This document shows, in pieces, positions 29,369-37,963 of a stretch of 64,000 nucleotides of DNA. This DNA comes from Calothrix sp. FI2-JRJ7 (GTDB taxonomy: Bacteria; Cyanobacteriota; Cyanobacteriia; Cyanobacteriales; Nostocaceae). The translations under genes were made by a program, and so were the position numbers. The stretch's first letter is position 1. The number at the start of each line of letters is the position of its first letter. Location of the stretch: assembly GCA_019359675.1 (NCBI GenBank), contig JAHHGX010000014.1, positions 1-64,000 on the forward strand, read 5' to 3'. The notes beneath the pieces were generated by a model. It saw nothing but the letters and a program-made list of their open reading frames with translations, ran no database searches and was not told the DNA's origin.

Positions 29369-31252
29369 ATGTGCGGAATCGTTGGTTATATTGGGACTCA
29401 AGCAGCGACGGAGATATTGCTCTCTGGTTTGGAAAAGCTCGAATATCGTGGTTATGATTCTGCGGGAATTGCTACGATATTAGAGGGTAATATAAATTGT
29501 GTGCGTGCTAAGGGTAAGTTACACAATTTGCGTTCCAAGTTGGAGTCAATAGAAAATCCTGCTCAAATTGGTATAGGTCATACACGCTGGGCAACACACG
29601 GAAAACCAGAAGAATATAATGCTCATCCCCATATGGACACACCTAACCGTGTGGCTGTAGTACAAAATGGTATTATTGAAAATTATCGCGAGTTACGTGA
29701 AGAACTCAAAAGTTTCGGTGTTGAGTTTCGCTCGGAAACAGATACAGAGGTTATTCCGCATTTAATTTCTAGATTTCTTCAAGAAGAAATTGCTTTAGGG
29801 GAAGCATATTCACCCTTCTTTGAGGCAGTTCGCAAGGCAGTTGGTCAACTTAATGGCGCCTTTGCTATAGCTGCTGTTAGTGCTGATTTTCCTGATGAGT
29901 TAATTGTAGTGCGTCAACAGGCGCCTTTAGTAATTGGATTTGGGCAGGGTGAATTTTTCTGTGCATCTGACACACCTGCAATTGTTTCATATACCCGCGC
30001 GGTATTACCACTTGATAATGGTGAGATTGCCAGGTTAACACCATTGGGTGTAGAAGTTTACGATTTTACGGGTAAGCGACTGAAAAAACAACCTCGCTTA
30101 CTCAACTTGAGTCCAACAATGGTTGAAAAACAAGGATTCAAGCACTTTATGCTCAAAGAAATCTATGAGCAACCAGGTGTTGTGCGTGCTTGTTTAGACG
30201 CTTATTTTACAGAGGCTCCAAATAATGAGTCTCCTATAAATTTAGGAATTCCCAGCGAATTTTATACTGATTTAGAACAAATTCAAATCGTAGCTTGTGG
30301 TACTAGTTGGCACGCTGCACTTGTGGGTAAATACTTACTAGAACAGCTAGCGCAAATTCCGACTCAAGTCAGCTATGCTTCTGAATATCGCTATGCACCC
30401 GCACCCTTAACTGCTAATACTTTAACTATAGGTGTTACCCAGTCAGGTGAAACAGCCGATACATTAGCAGCACTGGGAATGGAAAGAGAACGGCGCCAGG
30501 GCTGCGAACCTAAGTATCAAGCAAGGCTTTTAGGTATAACCAACCGTCCAGAAAGCACCCTTGGACATTCAGTACCCCATATTATTAGTACATTAGCAGG
30601 AATTGAGATTGGTGTAGCTGCTACAAAAACATTTATTGCCCAATTAATGGCATTTTATGCACTGGCAATTGATTTAGCATATCGGCGCCAAACCCTTCCT
30701 GTTGAAAAAATACAAGATATAATTAACGGGTTGCGTCAAATTCCTAAAGAAATTGAAGCAACATTAGAAAAACAAGAACAACTCAGCGAAACATTGGCAC
30801 ATGATTTTGCCGATACCCAAGATGTTATATTCCTGGGACGCGGAATAAATTTCCCAATAGCTTTGGAAGGCGCCTTAAAACTCAAAGAAATCAGCTATAT
30901 TCATGCAGAAGGTTATCCTGCTGGAGAAATGAAACACGGGCCAATTGCATTATTAGATGCAAAAGTACCAGTCGTTTCCATTGCTGTACCTGGAGAAGTT
31001 TACGAAAAAGTAATTTCTAATTCCCAAGAAGCCAAAGCGCGCGACTCTCGTTTAATAGGAGTAACACCAATAAGCGACGGAGAAGCAGGAGAAATATTCA
31101 ACGACTTACTACCCATAGCCAACGTCGATGAAATATTATCACCTATCCTCACCGTAGTTCCACTACAACTACTGGCTTATCATATAGCCGCACGTAGAGG
31201 TTTAGACGTAGACCAACCTCGTAACCTAGCAAAATCTGTAACCGTAGAATAA
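29369..31252 (+). CDS. glmS: glutamine-fructose-6-phosphate aminotransferase
   Basis: The 627-aa enzyme makes glucosamine-6-phosphate for peptidoglycan. The N-terminal glutaminase domain starts MCGIVGYIGTQAA with Cys2 as nucleophile and has HTRWATHGKPEEYNAHPH. Two SIS isomerase domains follow (CGTSWHAALVGKYLLEQLA, then VTQSGETADTLAALG; FLGRGINFPIALEGALKLKE). The end NLAKSVTVE is the canonical GlmS C-terminus. The 3' end is the attachment site recognised by TnsD in Tn7-like elements, and a Tn7-like element begins about 20 bp after the stop. The gene is intact, as expected for this neutral insertion site. Confidence 0.98.
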   Translation: MCGIVGYIGTQAATEILLSGLEKLEYRGYDSAGIATILEGNINCVRAKGKLHNLRSKLESIENPAQIGIGHTRWATHGKPEEYNAHPHMDTPNRVAVVQNGIIENYRELREELKSFGVEFRSETDTEVIPHLISRFLQEEIALGEAYSPFFEAVRKAVGQLNGAFAIAAVSADFPDELIVVRQQAPLVIGFGQGEFFCASDTPAIVSYTRAVLPLDNGEIARLTPLGVEVYDFTGKRLKKQPRLLNLSPTMVEKQGFKHFMLKEIYEQPGVVRACLDAYFTEAPNNESPINLGIPSEFYTDLEQIQIVACGTSWHAALVGKYLLEQLAQIPTQVSYASEYRYAPAPLTANTLTIGVTQSGETADTLAALGMERERRQGCEPKYQARLLGITNRPESTLGHSVPHIISTLAGIEIGVAATKTFIAQLMAFYALAIDLAYRRQTLPVEKIQDIINGLRQIPKEIEATLEKQEQLSETLAHDFADTQDVIFLGRGINFPIALEGALKLKEISYIHAEGYPAGEMKHGPIALLDAKVPVVSIAVPGEVYEKVISNSQEAKARDSRLIGVTPISDGEAGEIFNDLLPIANVDEILSPILTVVPLQLLAYHIAARRGLDVDQPRNLAKSVTVE

Positions 31253-31272
31253 CATTTACTTCGTAGGTTGGG

Positions 31273-31349
31273 TGTAGTTGTAGAAACATAAAAAAGTTGT
31301 ACAATAAATAAAAAAGTTGTACAACAAATAAAAAAGTTATACAATTTAT
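31273..31349 (+). repeat. glmS-proximal transposon end with four TnsB-like sites
   Basis: Four copies of AGTTGTA (last AGTTATA) begin at 31276, 31295, 31315 and 31335, a 19-20 bp period. The last three sit in full 20-bp tandem units starting AAAAAAGTTGTACAA. Tn7 has the same layout, with four closely packed TnsB sites at the end next to glmS and tnsA. The terminus is most likely the TGT at 31273, 20 bp after the glmS stop, or the TGT at 31279; Tn7 inserts about 25 bp after the stop. The exact terminal base is not proven. Confidence 0.7.
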
Positions 31350-31389
31350 CCTATGGGTGAGTATCAACCGCCCATAGGAGATTTTATTT

Positions 31390-32208
31390 ATGGCGAGAAC
31401 CAAGCAAGGGTGGACAGCAGCAAAGTTTGAGCGCTACATGAAGGAAGGTCGAGGTCAGGGTTGTGGGAGAGATTATCAACCTTGGTTTAAGATTCAGGAT
31501 TTTCCTTCAAAGAGTAGGGTATCCAGACCACCTGGTTGGAAAACCAATCGAGAGCATCATCTCTTCTCTGATTATGAGAAGCGACTATTTTATTTGTTTG
31601 AGTGGTCAGACAGTATTATTGATATTAGGGAGCAATTCCCCTTACTCGACCTTGACCTAGCAATGAACATCGCGACGGAAATGGGAATAGAGTATCCCAA
31701 AGAGAAAGAGAGCAATACTCCTCATGTTTTTACTACTGGCTTTATGTTATCTGTAAAGCAAGGCAAGCAAACAGTTCAAAAAGCTCGAACTTTCAAGTTA
31801 GCTAAGGATTTAGGAACTAAATTAGTGGCTGAAGAGCTAGAGTTAGAAAGACGTTATTATGCAGCACAGAGAATTGATTGGGGAATTATTACAGAAAAAG
31901 ACATTCCTATAATTTTAGCAGAGAATGTCGAATGGGTTCATTCCAGCTATAAGTTAGAAGCAACAGCCAAAATAAATGTGAATGACTTAATCAGTATAGC
32001 TAAAATTTTAAAGTCAAAACTTCAAGAAAATGATTCTAATATTAATCATATTACACAAGCTTTAGATATAGATATGAATTTAGAAGTGGGTACAAACCTT
32101 TATCTTTTTAGGCATTTAATAGCGAATAAGCAAATAATTATGGATATGGAAACTAGTAAAATATCTACTGTTATGTCTGCTAGCAAAATTCAAAGAATAA
32201 TTTTCTGA
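31390..32208 (+). CDS. tnsA: TnsA endonuclease, catalytic Asp replaced by Gly
   Basis: TnsA is the PD-(D/E)xK endonuclease that cuts the 5' strands so Tn7 excises fully. The 272-aa protein has the normal N-terminal nuclease domain and C-terminal winged helix. E63 is present in FSDYEKRLFYLFEWSDS, the same number as in Tn7 TnsA, and the following SIIDIREQFPLL is canonical. Where the family has TTDF (D114 in Tn7), this protein reads FTTGFML with G117 (codon GGC at 31738, one base from GAC). Lys residues of the KARTFKLAKDL block remain. Loss of the Asp should abolish cleavage and lead to cointegrate products. It begins 40 bp inside the last TnsB-like site. Confidence 0.93.
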   Translation: MARTKQGWTAAKFERYMKEGRGQGCGRDYQPWFKIQDFPSKSRVSRPPGWKTNREHHLFSDYEKRLFYLFEWSDSIIDIREQFPLLDLDLAMNIATEMGIEYPKEKESNTPHVFTTGFMLSVKQGKQTVQKARTFKLAKDLGTKLVAEELELERRYYAAQRIDWGIITEKDIPIILAENVEWVHSSYKLEATAKINVNDLISIAKILKSKLQENDSNINHITQALDIDMNLEVGTNLYLFRHLIANKQIIMDMETSKISTVMSASKIQRIIF

Positions 32209-32228
32209 AATTTATTTATGGTGCTGTT

Positions 32229-34457
32229 ATGAGTAATTATTTGTGTGTTAATGACCTAATTGAATGGTTGGACGAATCAGGAAACAGTTTTGTCGAGAGG
32301 GTTCTCTGGATTGATGAAGGTTATGTTATGGCCTTTACGATTGATATAAATGCCAAAACTGGATTTCCAGTTTCCAAATCTATTTTTAATATTCAAGAAA
32401 GTATTAATGAAGGTCGTGCATTAAAGTTGAAATCAGACCCTTGGGCAAAAATAGTTAGAGATGGAGATTTATCTCATAAAGAAAAAGAAATTAGAGATAA
32501 ATATTGGGATATTATATCATCTATAGTTATTCAGGAACCATTGGTATACTATCGAGAAAAACGTGGTTATTTAATTAAGCAAGTCATTGAGCAATATAAC
32601 AGTGCTAGAAGCGAAGGAAAATTAATTGAAAAAACAGTTTATAAGTTGATTAGAAGATATTGGCAAAGGGGTAAAGAGAAAAATTCTCTTTTACCTGACT
32701 ATTCAAATTCGGGTGGTAAAGGAAAGCCAAAAGCTTCTGGAGAGAAAAAAAGAGGTAGACCAAGAAAGTATTCTCATGAACCAGAAATCGGCATTGGAAT
32801 TAACATCACGGAGGAAGATAAAAAAATCTTTAGATTAGCAATTACTAAATTCTATCACAATCGTAAAGAGAATTTTTTAATCACCGCTTATGAGTTAATG
32901 ATTAAAAATTATTATTCAGAAGAAATAATTTATAGTGAGGATGGCGTTAAAAAACATTTATTAATACCGCCAGATAAAAGACCAACCTTGACACAGTTTA
33001 AATACTGGTATGAAGTTGAACAAGGGGATATTAGGAAAAAAATAATTTCTCGCAAGGGAGCTAAAAAATATGCTCTGGAACATAGGGCTATTATCGGAAA
33101 CTCCACAATGGAGACTAATGGTCCAGGTTCTAGATATCAAATAGATGCCACTATTGCAGATGTGTACCTAGTTTCTGCTTACAATCGTAACTGGATTATT
33201 GGTAGACCTGTTATCTACGTAGTTATTGATGTTTTTAGCCGTATGATAACTGGAGTTTATGTTGGATTAGAAGGTCCTTCTTGGATAGGAGCAATGATGG
33301 CTTTGGCGAATGCAGCTGGTAACAAAGTAGTATTTTGCAGAGAATACGGTATCAAGATTGTAGAAGATGAGTGGCCTTGTCATCATATTCCTGATGCGAT
33401 TTTAGGTGATCGCGGCGAGTTAGCAGGAATGAAAGTGGAAACGCTAATTCCCAATCTAGGCATTCGTATTGAAAATGCTGCACCCTACCGAGCAGATTGG
33501 AAAGGTCTGGTGGAGAGACATTTTCGTACTATACACGGCCATGTTAAACCATTTGTGCCAGGTTATATAGACAAGGATTTTAGAGAGAGAGGAGCAAGAG
33601 ACTACCGACTTGATAGCAAGCTTGATATAGAGCAATTTACAGAAATTATTATCAAAATTATTCTCTATCATAACAATCAACATTATTTAGATGAATATAA
33701 AAGAGATGAGACCATGATAGCTGATAATGTCTCTCTCATACCTAGGGAATTATGGAAGTGGGGAATTGCTAATCGTTCGGGTAAACTTAGAACTTTCTCG
33801 GAAGATATTGTAAAGTTGAATTTAATGCCAACAGCAAATGCAACAATTACGGAACGAGGCATTAAGTTTAAAGGAATGTACTATACTTGTGAAAAAGCTA
33901 AACAGGAATTTTGGTTTGAAAAAGCTAGAAGCGGTTCACTTTCAAGATTAGACAAAAAGTTAGAAGTTTCTTATGATATTAGGAAACCTGATTATATATA
34001 TCTTCGCTCTCCTGATGGTAGAAATTTTGAAAAATGTTTTCTTTTAAAATTGGAAGAAAGATATTGTCAAAAAAATCTACATGATATTGAATATTTATTG
34101 GCTTATGACGAGCTACAAAGGCAGAAAAATCAAGGAATAGAGCAACAAAATAAAGTGGACTTAATTACAGATATTGAAAGTGTGGTGAGTAGAGCAAAGA
34201 AAATGACAGAGGGGACAAAAGATGATAAGCTCAGTAATAGAAAACAAGTTGCCGATATTCGAGAGAATAGAAGTACTGAAAAAAATCAAAGACGAGAAAG
34301 TGAAGGCTTTGAGTTGGAAAAAGCTGAAATTGAAAATAGTAGCAATACCGTTGATATTGATAATAAAAACTTAGAGCAGCCACAATCATTAAAACCTAAC
34401 CACCTCGATATGCTACGTCAGAATCGACAGGAACGAAAATATGGACAAAACAAATGA
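32229..34457 (+). CDS. tnsB: TnsB DDE transposase
   Basis: The 742-aa transposase joins 3' transposon ends to target DNA. The rve catalytic core shows D306 (YQIDATIADV), D394 (ILGDRGELAG) and E429 (KGLVERHF), a DD(35)E triad, all intact. The N-terminal part carries helix-turn-helix DNA-binding segments and a basic KKRGRPRKYS stretch near residue 170. The C-terminal 100 residues are charged and end QNRQERKYGQNK, a TnsC-interaction tail in Tn7. It follows tnsA by 20 bp and overlaps tnsC by 17 bp. Confidence 0.96.
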   Translation: MSNYLCVNDLIEWLDESGNSFVERVLWIDEGYVMAFTIDINAKTGFPVSKSIFNIQESINEGRALKLKSDPWAKIVRDGDLSHKEKEIRDKYWDIISSIVIQEPLVYYREKRGYLIKQVIEQYNSARSEGKLIEKTVYKLIRRYWQRGKEKNSLLPDYSNSGGKGKPKASGEKKRGRPRKYSHEPEIGIGINITEEDKKIFRLAITKFYHNRKENFLITAYELMIKNYYSEEIIYSEDGVKKHLLIPPDKRPTLTQFKYWYEVEQGDIRKKIISRKGAKKYALEHRAIIGNSTMETNGPGSRYQIDATIADVYLVSAYNRNWIIGRPVIYVVIDVFSRMITGVYVGLEGPSWIGAMMALANAAGNKVVFCREYGIKIVEDEWPCHHIPDAILGDRGELAGMKVETLIPNLGIRIENAAPYRADWKGLVERHFRTIHGHVKPFVPGYIDKDFRERGARDYRLDSKLDIEQFTEIIIKIILYHNNQHYLDEYKRDETMIADNVSLIPRELWKWGIANRSGKLRTFSEDIVKLNLMPTANATITERGIKFKGMYYTCEKAKQEFWFEKARSGSLSRLDKKLEVSYDIRKPDYIYLRSPDGRNFEKCFLLKLEERYCQKNLHDIEYLLAYDELQRQKNQGIEQQNKVDLITDIESVVSRAKKMTEGTKDDKLSNRKQVADIRENRSTEKNQRRESEGFELEKAEIENSSNTVDIDNKNLEQPQSLKPNHLDMLRQNRQERKYGQNK

Positions 34458-36123
34458 TTGGAAATGGGTTAAAATTCCAGATGGCGAATATGCTGCTTTA
34501 GCTACATATAATGACCACAAATTAGCGGAGTACAATAATCCTTTGATTCAAGCATTGCCTCCAATTCTTTCTGGAGAAGAATTTATTAGAAAAGTGGCGG
34601 TATATCCAAGTTATGCTCCTGAAGAAAGAGAATTGGATGCACATCATCGATTTCACTGCGTAGAAAGATTATCTAGATTCTTTGAACCGTTAAATAAAAC
34701 AATTAATTTACAGCAGGTAGTTTGTGCATTACTCATGCAAGGCTACCTAGCACGGAATATTTATAAACCAGAATATGCGCGTCGCTCTAGGCAAATTTAT
34801 GAAGCGATAAAGGTAGGAGGTGGCAAAAACTTAGAACATTATGTAAATATTCCCACATCTGCATCTGGCTTAACATTAATCGGTCCATCAGGAATGGGCA
34901 AATCAACTAATTTTATCCATATTCTTAAGTTATACCCTCAAGTTATCCTTCACCCAGAATACAGTACTTACCAAATTGTTTGGTTAAAAGTTGATTGTCC
35001 TCATGCTGGTTCTCTAAAAGGCTTATGTACAGATATATTTCTTGCTGTAGATAAGTTATTAGGAACTAACTATTTCAATAAATTCGGCGCCTCTAGAAAC
35101 TCTGAAGATTATATGCTGGCTCAAGTTGCTCAAATTACCCATACGCATCATCTGGGAGTTTTGGTGATTGATGAGATGCAAAATTTAGTGACAGCAAGAA
35201 GAAGTTGCTCTGATATGTTAAACTTCTTGGTAAAAATGGATAATATAGTTGGAGTTCCTGTTATTCGTATTGGGACAAATGAAGCTTTTCCAATTCTCCA
35301 AGGTAATTTTAGAAATGCTAGGAGGGGAACTGGCGAAGGCAGCGTGATATGGAACAGGATGATGAAGGATGATGAATGGGATTATTTCATGGAAGGAATG
35401 TGGGAATATCAATGGACAAAAATATCTACTTCTTTCTCCGATGAAATTAATGAAGTTTTCTATGAAGAAAGTCAAGGAATTATTGATATTGCTATTAAAC
35501 TTTACAAAATGGTACAGTGGAGAGCTATTTCACTTGCTGGGAAAGAGGTAATAAATGTTAATTTAATCAAAGATGCCGCCAAGGACGGACTGTATTTAGT
35601 AAAACCAATGCTAGATGCTATTCGCTCAGGGGATGAGGAATGGATGATTAAGTACAAAGATATAGCTTCTATCGATACTACACCATATCAAAATCAGTGT
35701 TTGTCTAATATTGAAACTAAAGATTTAAAAGAAATTAGCAGATTAGCGAGGAAACAGCAAACTAATGGAAATTTATCAGCAACCATTAGACATATAATTA
35801 TTCAGCTTCTCGAGTTAGATGTTGAGCCACGATTAGCTAAAGAGTGTGCAGAGAAAGTTGTTAGTTCGAGCGATGAAGAAACGAATATTTCTTTGCTAGT
35901 AAAACAAGCCTATGCTTTAGCTTTAGAGGGGGGTAAGGAAAATATAGCTAAAGTCATTACTCATAAAATAAAAGTCAAGCCTAAGTATGAAGATAATGAT
36001 ATTCGACAAATTGCAGAGAATGCAAATAAGAATAAAACTGCTGCATACGAAGGATTAAAATCAGCACAATTAATTAAAAATCCAGTTGATGATTTTATTT
36101 CTTTTGGTTATTACAATGCTTAG
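34441..36123 (+). CDS. tnsC: TnsC AAA+ ATPase
   Basis: The 560-aa regulator assembles on target DNA and links the target selector (TniQ or TnsD) to TnsA/TnsB. Walker A is LIGPSGMGKST around residues 147-156 and Walker B is LGVLVIDEMQNL around 235-245. The first 110 residues resemble the Tn7 TnsC N-terminal domain. The C-terminal 150 residues are helical and lysine-rich. Its start overlaps tnsB and its end overlaps tniQ by 8 bp, so tnsA-tnsB-tnsC-tniQ is one operon. Confidence 0.95.
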   Translation: MDKTNDWKWVKIPDGEYAALATYNDHKLAEYNNPLIQALPPILSGEEFIRKVAVYPSYAPEERELDAHHRFHCVERLSRFFEPLNKTINLQQVVCALLMQGYLARNIYKPEYARRSRQIYEAIKVGGGKNLEHYVNIPTSASGLTLIGPSGMGKSTNFIHILKLYPQVILHPEYSTYQIVWLKVDCPHAGSLKGLCTDIFLAVDKLLGTNYFNKFGASRNSEDYMLAQVAQITHTHHLGVLVIDEMQNLVTARRSCSDMLNFLVKMDNIVGVPVIRIGTNEAFPILQGNFRNARRGTGEGSVIWNRMMKDDEWDYFMEGMWEYQWTKISTSFSDEINEVFYEESQGIIDIAIKLYKMVQWRAISLAGKEVINVNLIKDAAKDGLYLVKPMLDAIRSGDEEWMIKYKDIASIDTTPYQNQCLSNIETKDLKEISRLARKQQTNGNLSATIRHIIIQLLELDVEPRLAKECAEKVVSSSDEETNISLLVKQAYALALEGGKENIAKVITHKIKVKPKYEDNDIRQIAENANKNKTAAYEGLKSAQLIKNPVDDFISFGYYNA

Positions 36124-37066
36124 TTTTTTCCCAATTTTTTATTCTGATGAGCTTTTATATAGTGCTTTAGCGCGATATCACATCCGGAGTGGCAATAAAA
36201 GCTTTAGACAAACTGACTTAGAATTATTTGGCTACAGTTCTCAGCAAGTATCAAAAATTACTTTAACTAATAATTTGAATTATTTAGTTAAAAACTTATC
36301 TTTCTTTTATCGTCAAACGTTTGATGTTTTGTTACAAAATCATACTTTATACCCTTTTTATGCAACTTTCTTAACACCACAAGAAGCTTGGCTGTTAAAA
36401 GACTCAATGAAAAAGAAGCTAAGTGGCTCGATTTTAGAGGTTGCAAAAGTTGCTACCAACTCTACAGGTGACTCAAGAAAATTTTTAAAATTTTGTCCTA
36501 CCTGTTTAAAGGAAGACGAAGAAAAATATGGTGAACCTTACTGGCATCGCTTACATCAAATTCCCGGTGTGTTAGTTTGCTCCGAGCATTCAGTTCCATT
36601 GCTGGATAGTTCTATCCCGATTGAGTCTAAAGCTACACAGTACCATTCTGCAAGCTTGGAAAATTGTGATATTAGTATAAGCGTCATACATTATACAGAT
36701 AGTACTTTAGAGAAATTATTAAATTTAGTTAAAGATATTGAGTGGTTGCAAAATCGCAAAATAGAATTTAAAGGTTTGGCTTGGCTTCGCAAGAAATACC
36801 AGTCATGTTTAATAAGTCAAGGGTATATTAGTTTATTACCTGGTAACAAAATAGTCTTTGACGAACAGGTATTTTTTGATAGAATTTTTGATTTCTATGG
36901 TAAAGATTTTTTAGATGCTATAGACCTCAATCTATGTACAAATCGAGGTAAGTATTTTAAATATTGCCTACTTGGTTGTGACATCAATCCAGTTATCGAC
37001 CGTGTTACTCACATCTTGTTGGTTAAATTTATAACAAATAATTTTATCGAGTTTTTTCGTAGCTAA
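36116..37066 (+). CDS. tniQ: TniQ, Cascade-associated target selector
   Basis: The 316-aa protein is a short TniQ: MLSFFPIFYSDELLYSALAR followed by YHIRSGN, a zinc-ribbon KFCPTCLKEDEEKYGEPYWH, and LVCSEHSVPL. Short TniQ proteins bind Cascade in type I CASTs and recruit TnsC to crRNA-directed sites. Start at 36116 is chosen because the family begins right there and it overlaps the tnsC stop by 8 bp. Its N-terminal 200 residues are clearly paralogous to the long TnsD-type protein at 44.3 kb. It precedes cas6 by 165 bp. Confidence 0.93.
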   Translation: MLSFFPIFYSDELLYSALARYHIRSGNKSFRQTDLELFGYSSQQVSKITLTNNLNYLVKNLSFFYRQTFDVLLQNHTLYPFYATFLTPQEAWLLKDSMKKKLSGSILEVAKVATNSTGDSRKFLKFCPTCLKEDEEKYGEPYWHRLHQIPGVLVCSEHSVPLLDSSIPIESKATQYHSASLENCDISISVIHYTDSTLEKLLNLVKDIEWLQNRKIEFKGLAWLRKKYQSCLISQGYISLLPGNKIVFDEQVFFDRIFDFYGKDFLDAIDLNLCTNRGKYFKYCLLGCDINPVIDRVTHILLVKFITNNFIEFFRS

Positions 37067-37231
37067 TATTTTTTTAATGTTTAAATTAACCACTCTTTAA
37101 TAAATTTTACGTATGTGAATAATTAGTTTGAAAAAGTTATTGCTCATCAGTAAAAACTACAGATACTTTAAAGAAGTAAGTTTGAATCAGCTTAAAGTTG
37201 GTGTATTTGCTTAAATTTAAGGTGCAATGAA

Positions 37232-37963
37232 ATGGAAGAAGTTATTATAGCTTGTAACCTACCTACGCAAGCTAATACAAGGGTAATTCCTATAGAGGCT
37301 CTGCCTAGAAGGGATTTTCAGTCTTACATACCCTACTTTGACTTAAGCTTTAGCCTTATTGGTAAAACTGTAGATATAGACCACGGGCATAAATTGTTTT
37401 CCGCCCTATCGTATTTAGTTCCTGCAATTCACGAAATAGATTCGATAGCAATTCACACTATTGCTGGCATTCCTGATGATAATGGCCAGCTTAAGCTGAC
37501 TAAAAATTCTAGGCTTCGTATCCGCTTGAGCGCAAATAACATAGACCTCGTTTATTCCCTTGCTGAAAAGTCTTTAAATATTGGCACGCATACTGTTCAG
37601 TTGGGCGTTCCTCAGATATACCCACTCCAGCCTAAAGATAAACTGTGCGCGCGTATCGTAGTTATAAGACCTTATCAGCAACCAGAGCCATTTCTAGCCG
37701 CAGCACGGCGCCAGTTGGAAAAGCTTGGTATTCAAGGAATTGCGACTATACCGACAGATAGGCAAGGAAATCCTAAACGTCGAAGTATAAAAGTTAATGG
37801 TTTTACTGTTGTTGGTTTTACGCTAGAGGTTTCAAATCTTAGCGAAGAAGATTCTTTAATTTTACAGAGATACGGCATCGGAGGAAAATCTAAGATGGGT
37901 TGTGGAATATTTGTACCAGTCAAGGAAAGAACAGAGAAAGTGCTTGAATATTATGCCAATTGA
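37232..37963 (+). CDS. cas6: Cas6 crRNA endoribonuclease
   Basis: The 243-aa protein has the Cas6 double ferredoxin-like fold with the C-terminal glycine-rich loop GIGGKSKMGCGIFVP. A candidate catalytic His lies in DHGHKLFSALSYLVP near residue 50. It cleaves the repeat to release crRNA with an expected 5' handle UUGAUAAC from the adjoining array. cas8 starts 11 bp before this stop. It opens the cas6-cas8-cas7-cas5 operon. Confidence 0.9.
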   Translation: MEEVIIACNLPTQANTRVIPIEALPRRDFQSYIPYFDLSFSLIGKTVDIDHGHKLFSALSYLVPAIHEIDSIAIHTIAGIPDDNGQLKLTKNSRLRIRLSANNIDLVYSLAEKSLNIGTHTVQLGVPQIYPLQPKDKLCARIVVIRPYQQPEPFLAAARRQLEKLGIQGIATIPTDRQGNPKRRSIKVNGFTVVGFTLEVSNLSEEDSLILQRYGIGGKSKMGCGIFVPVKERTEKVLEYYAN

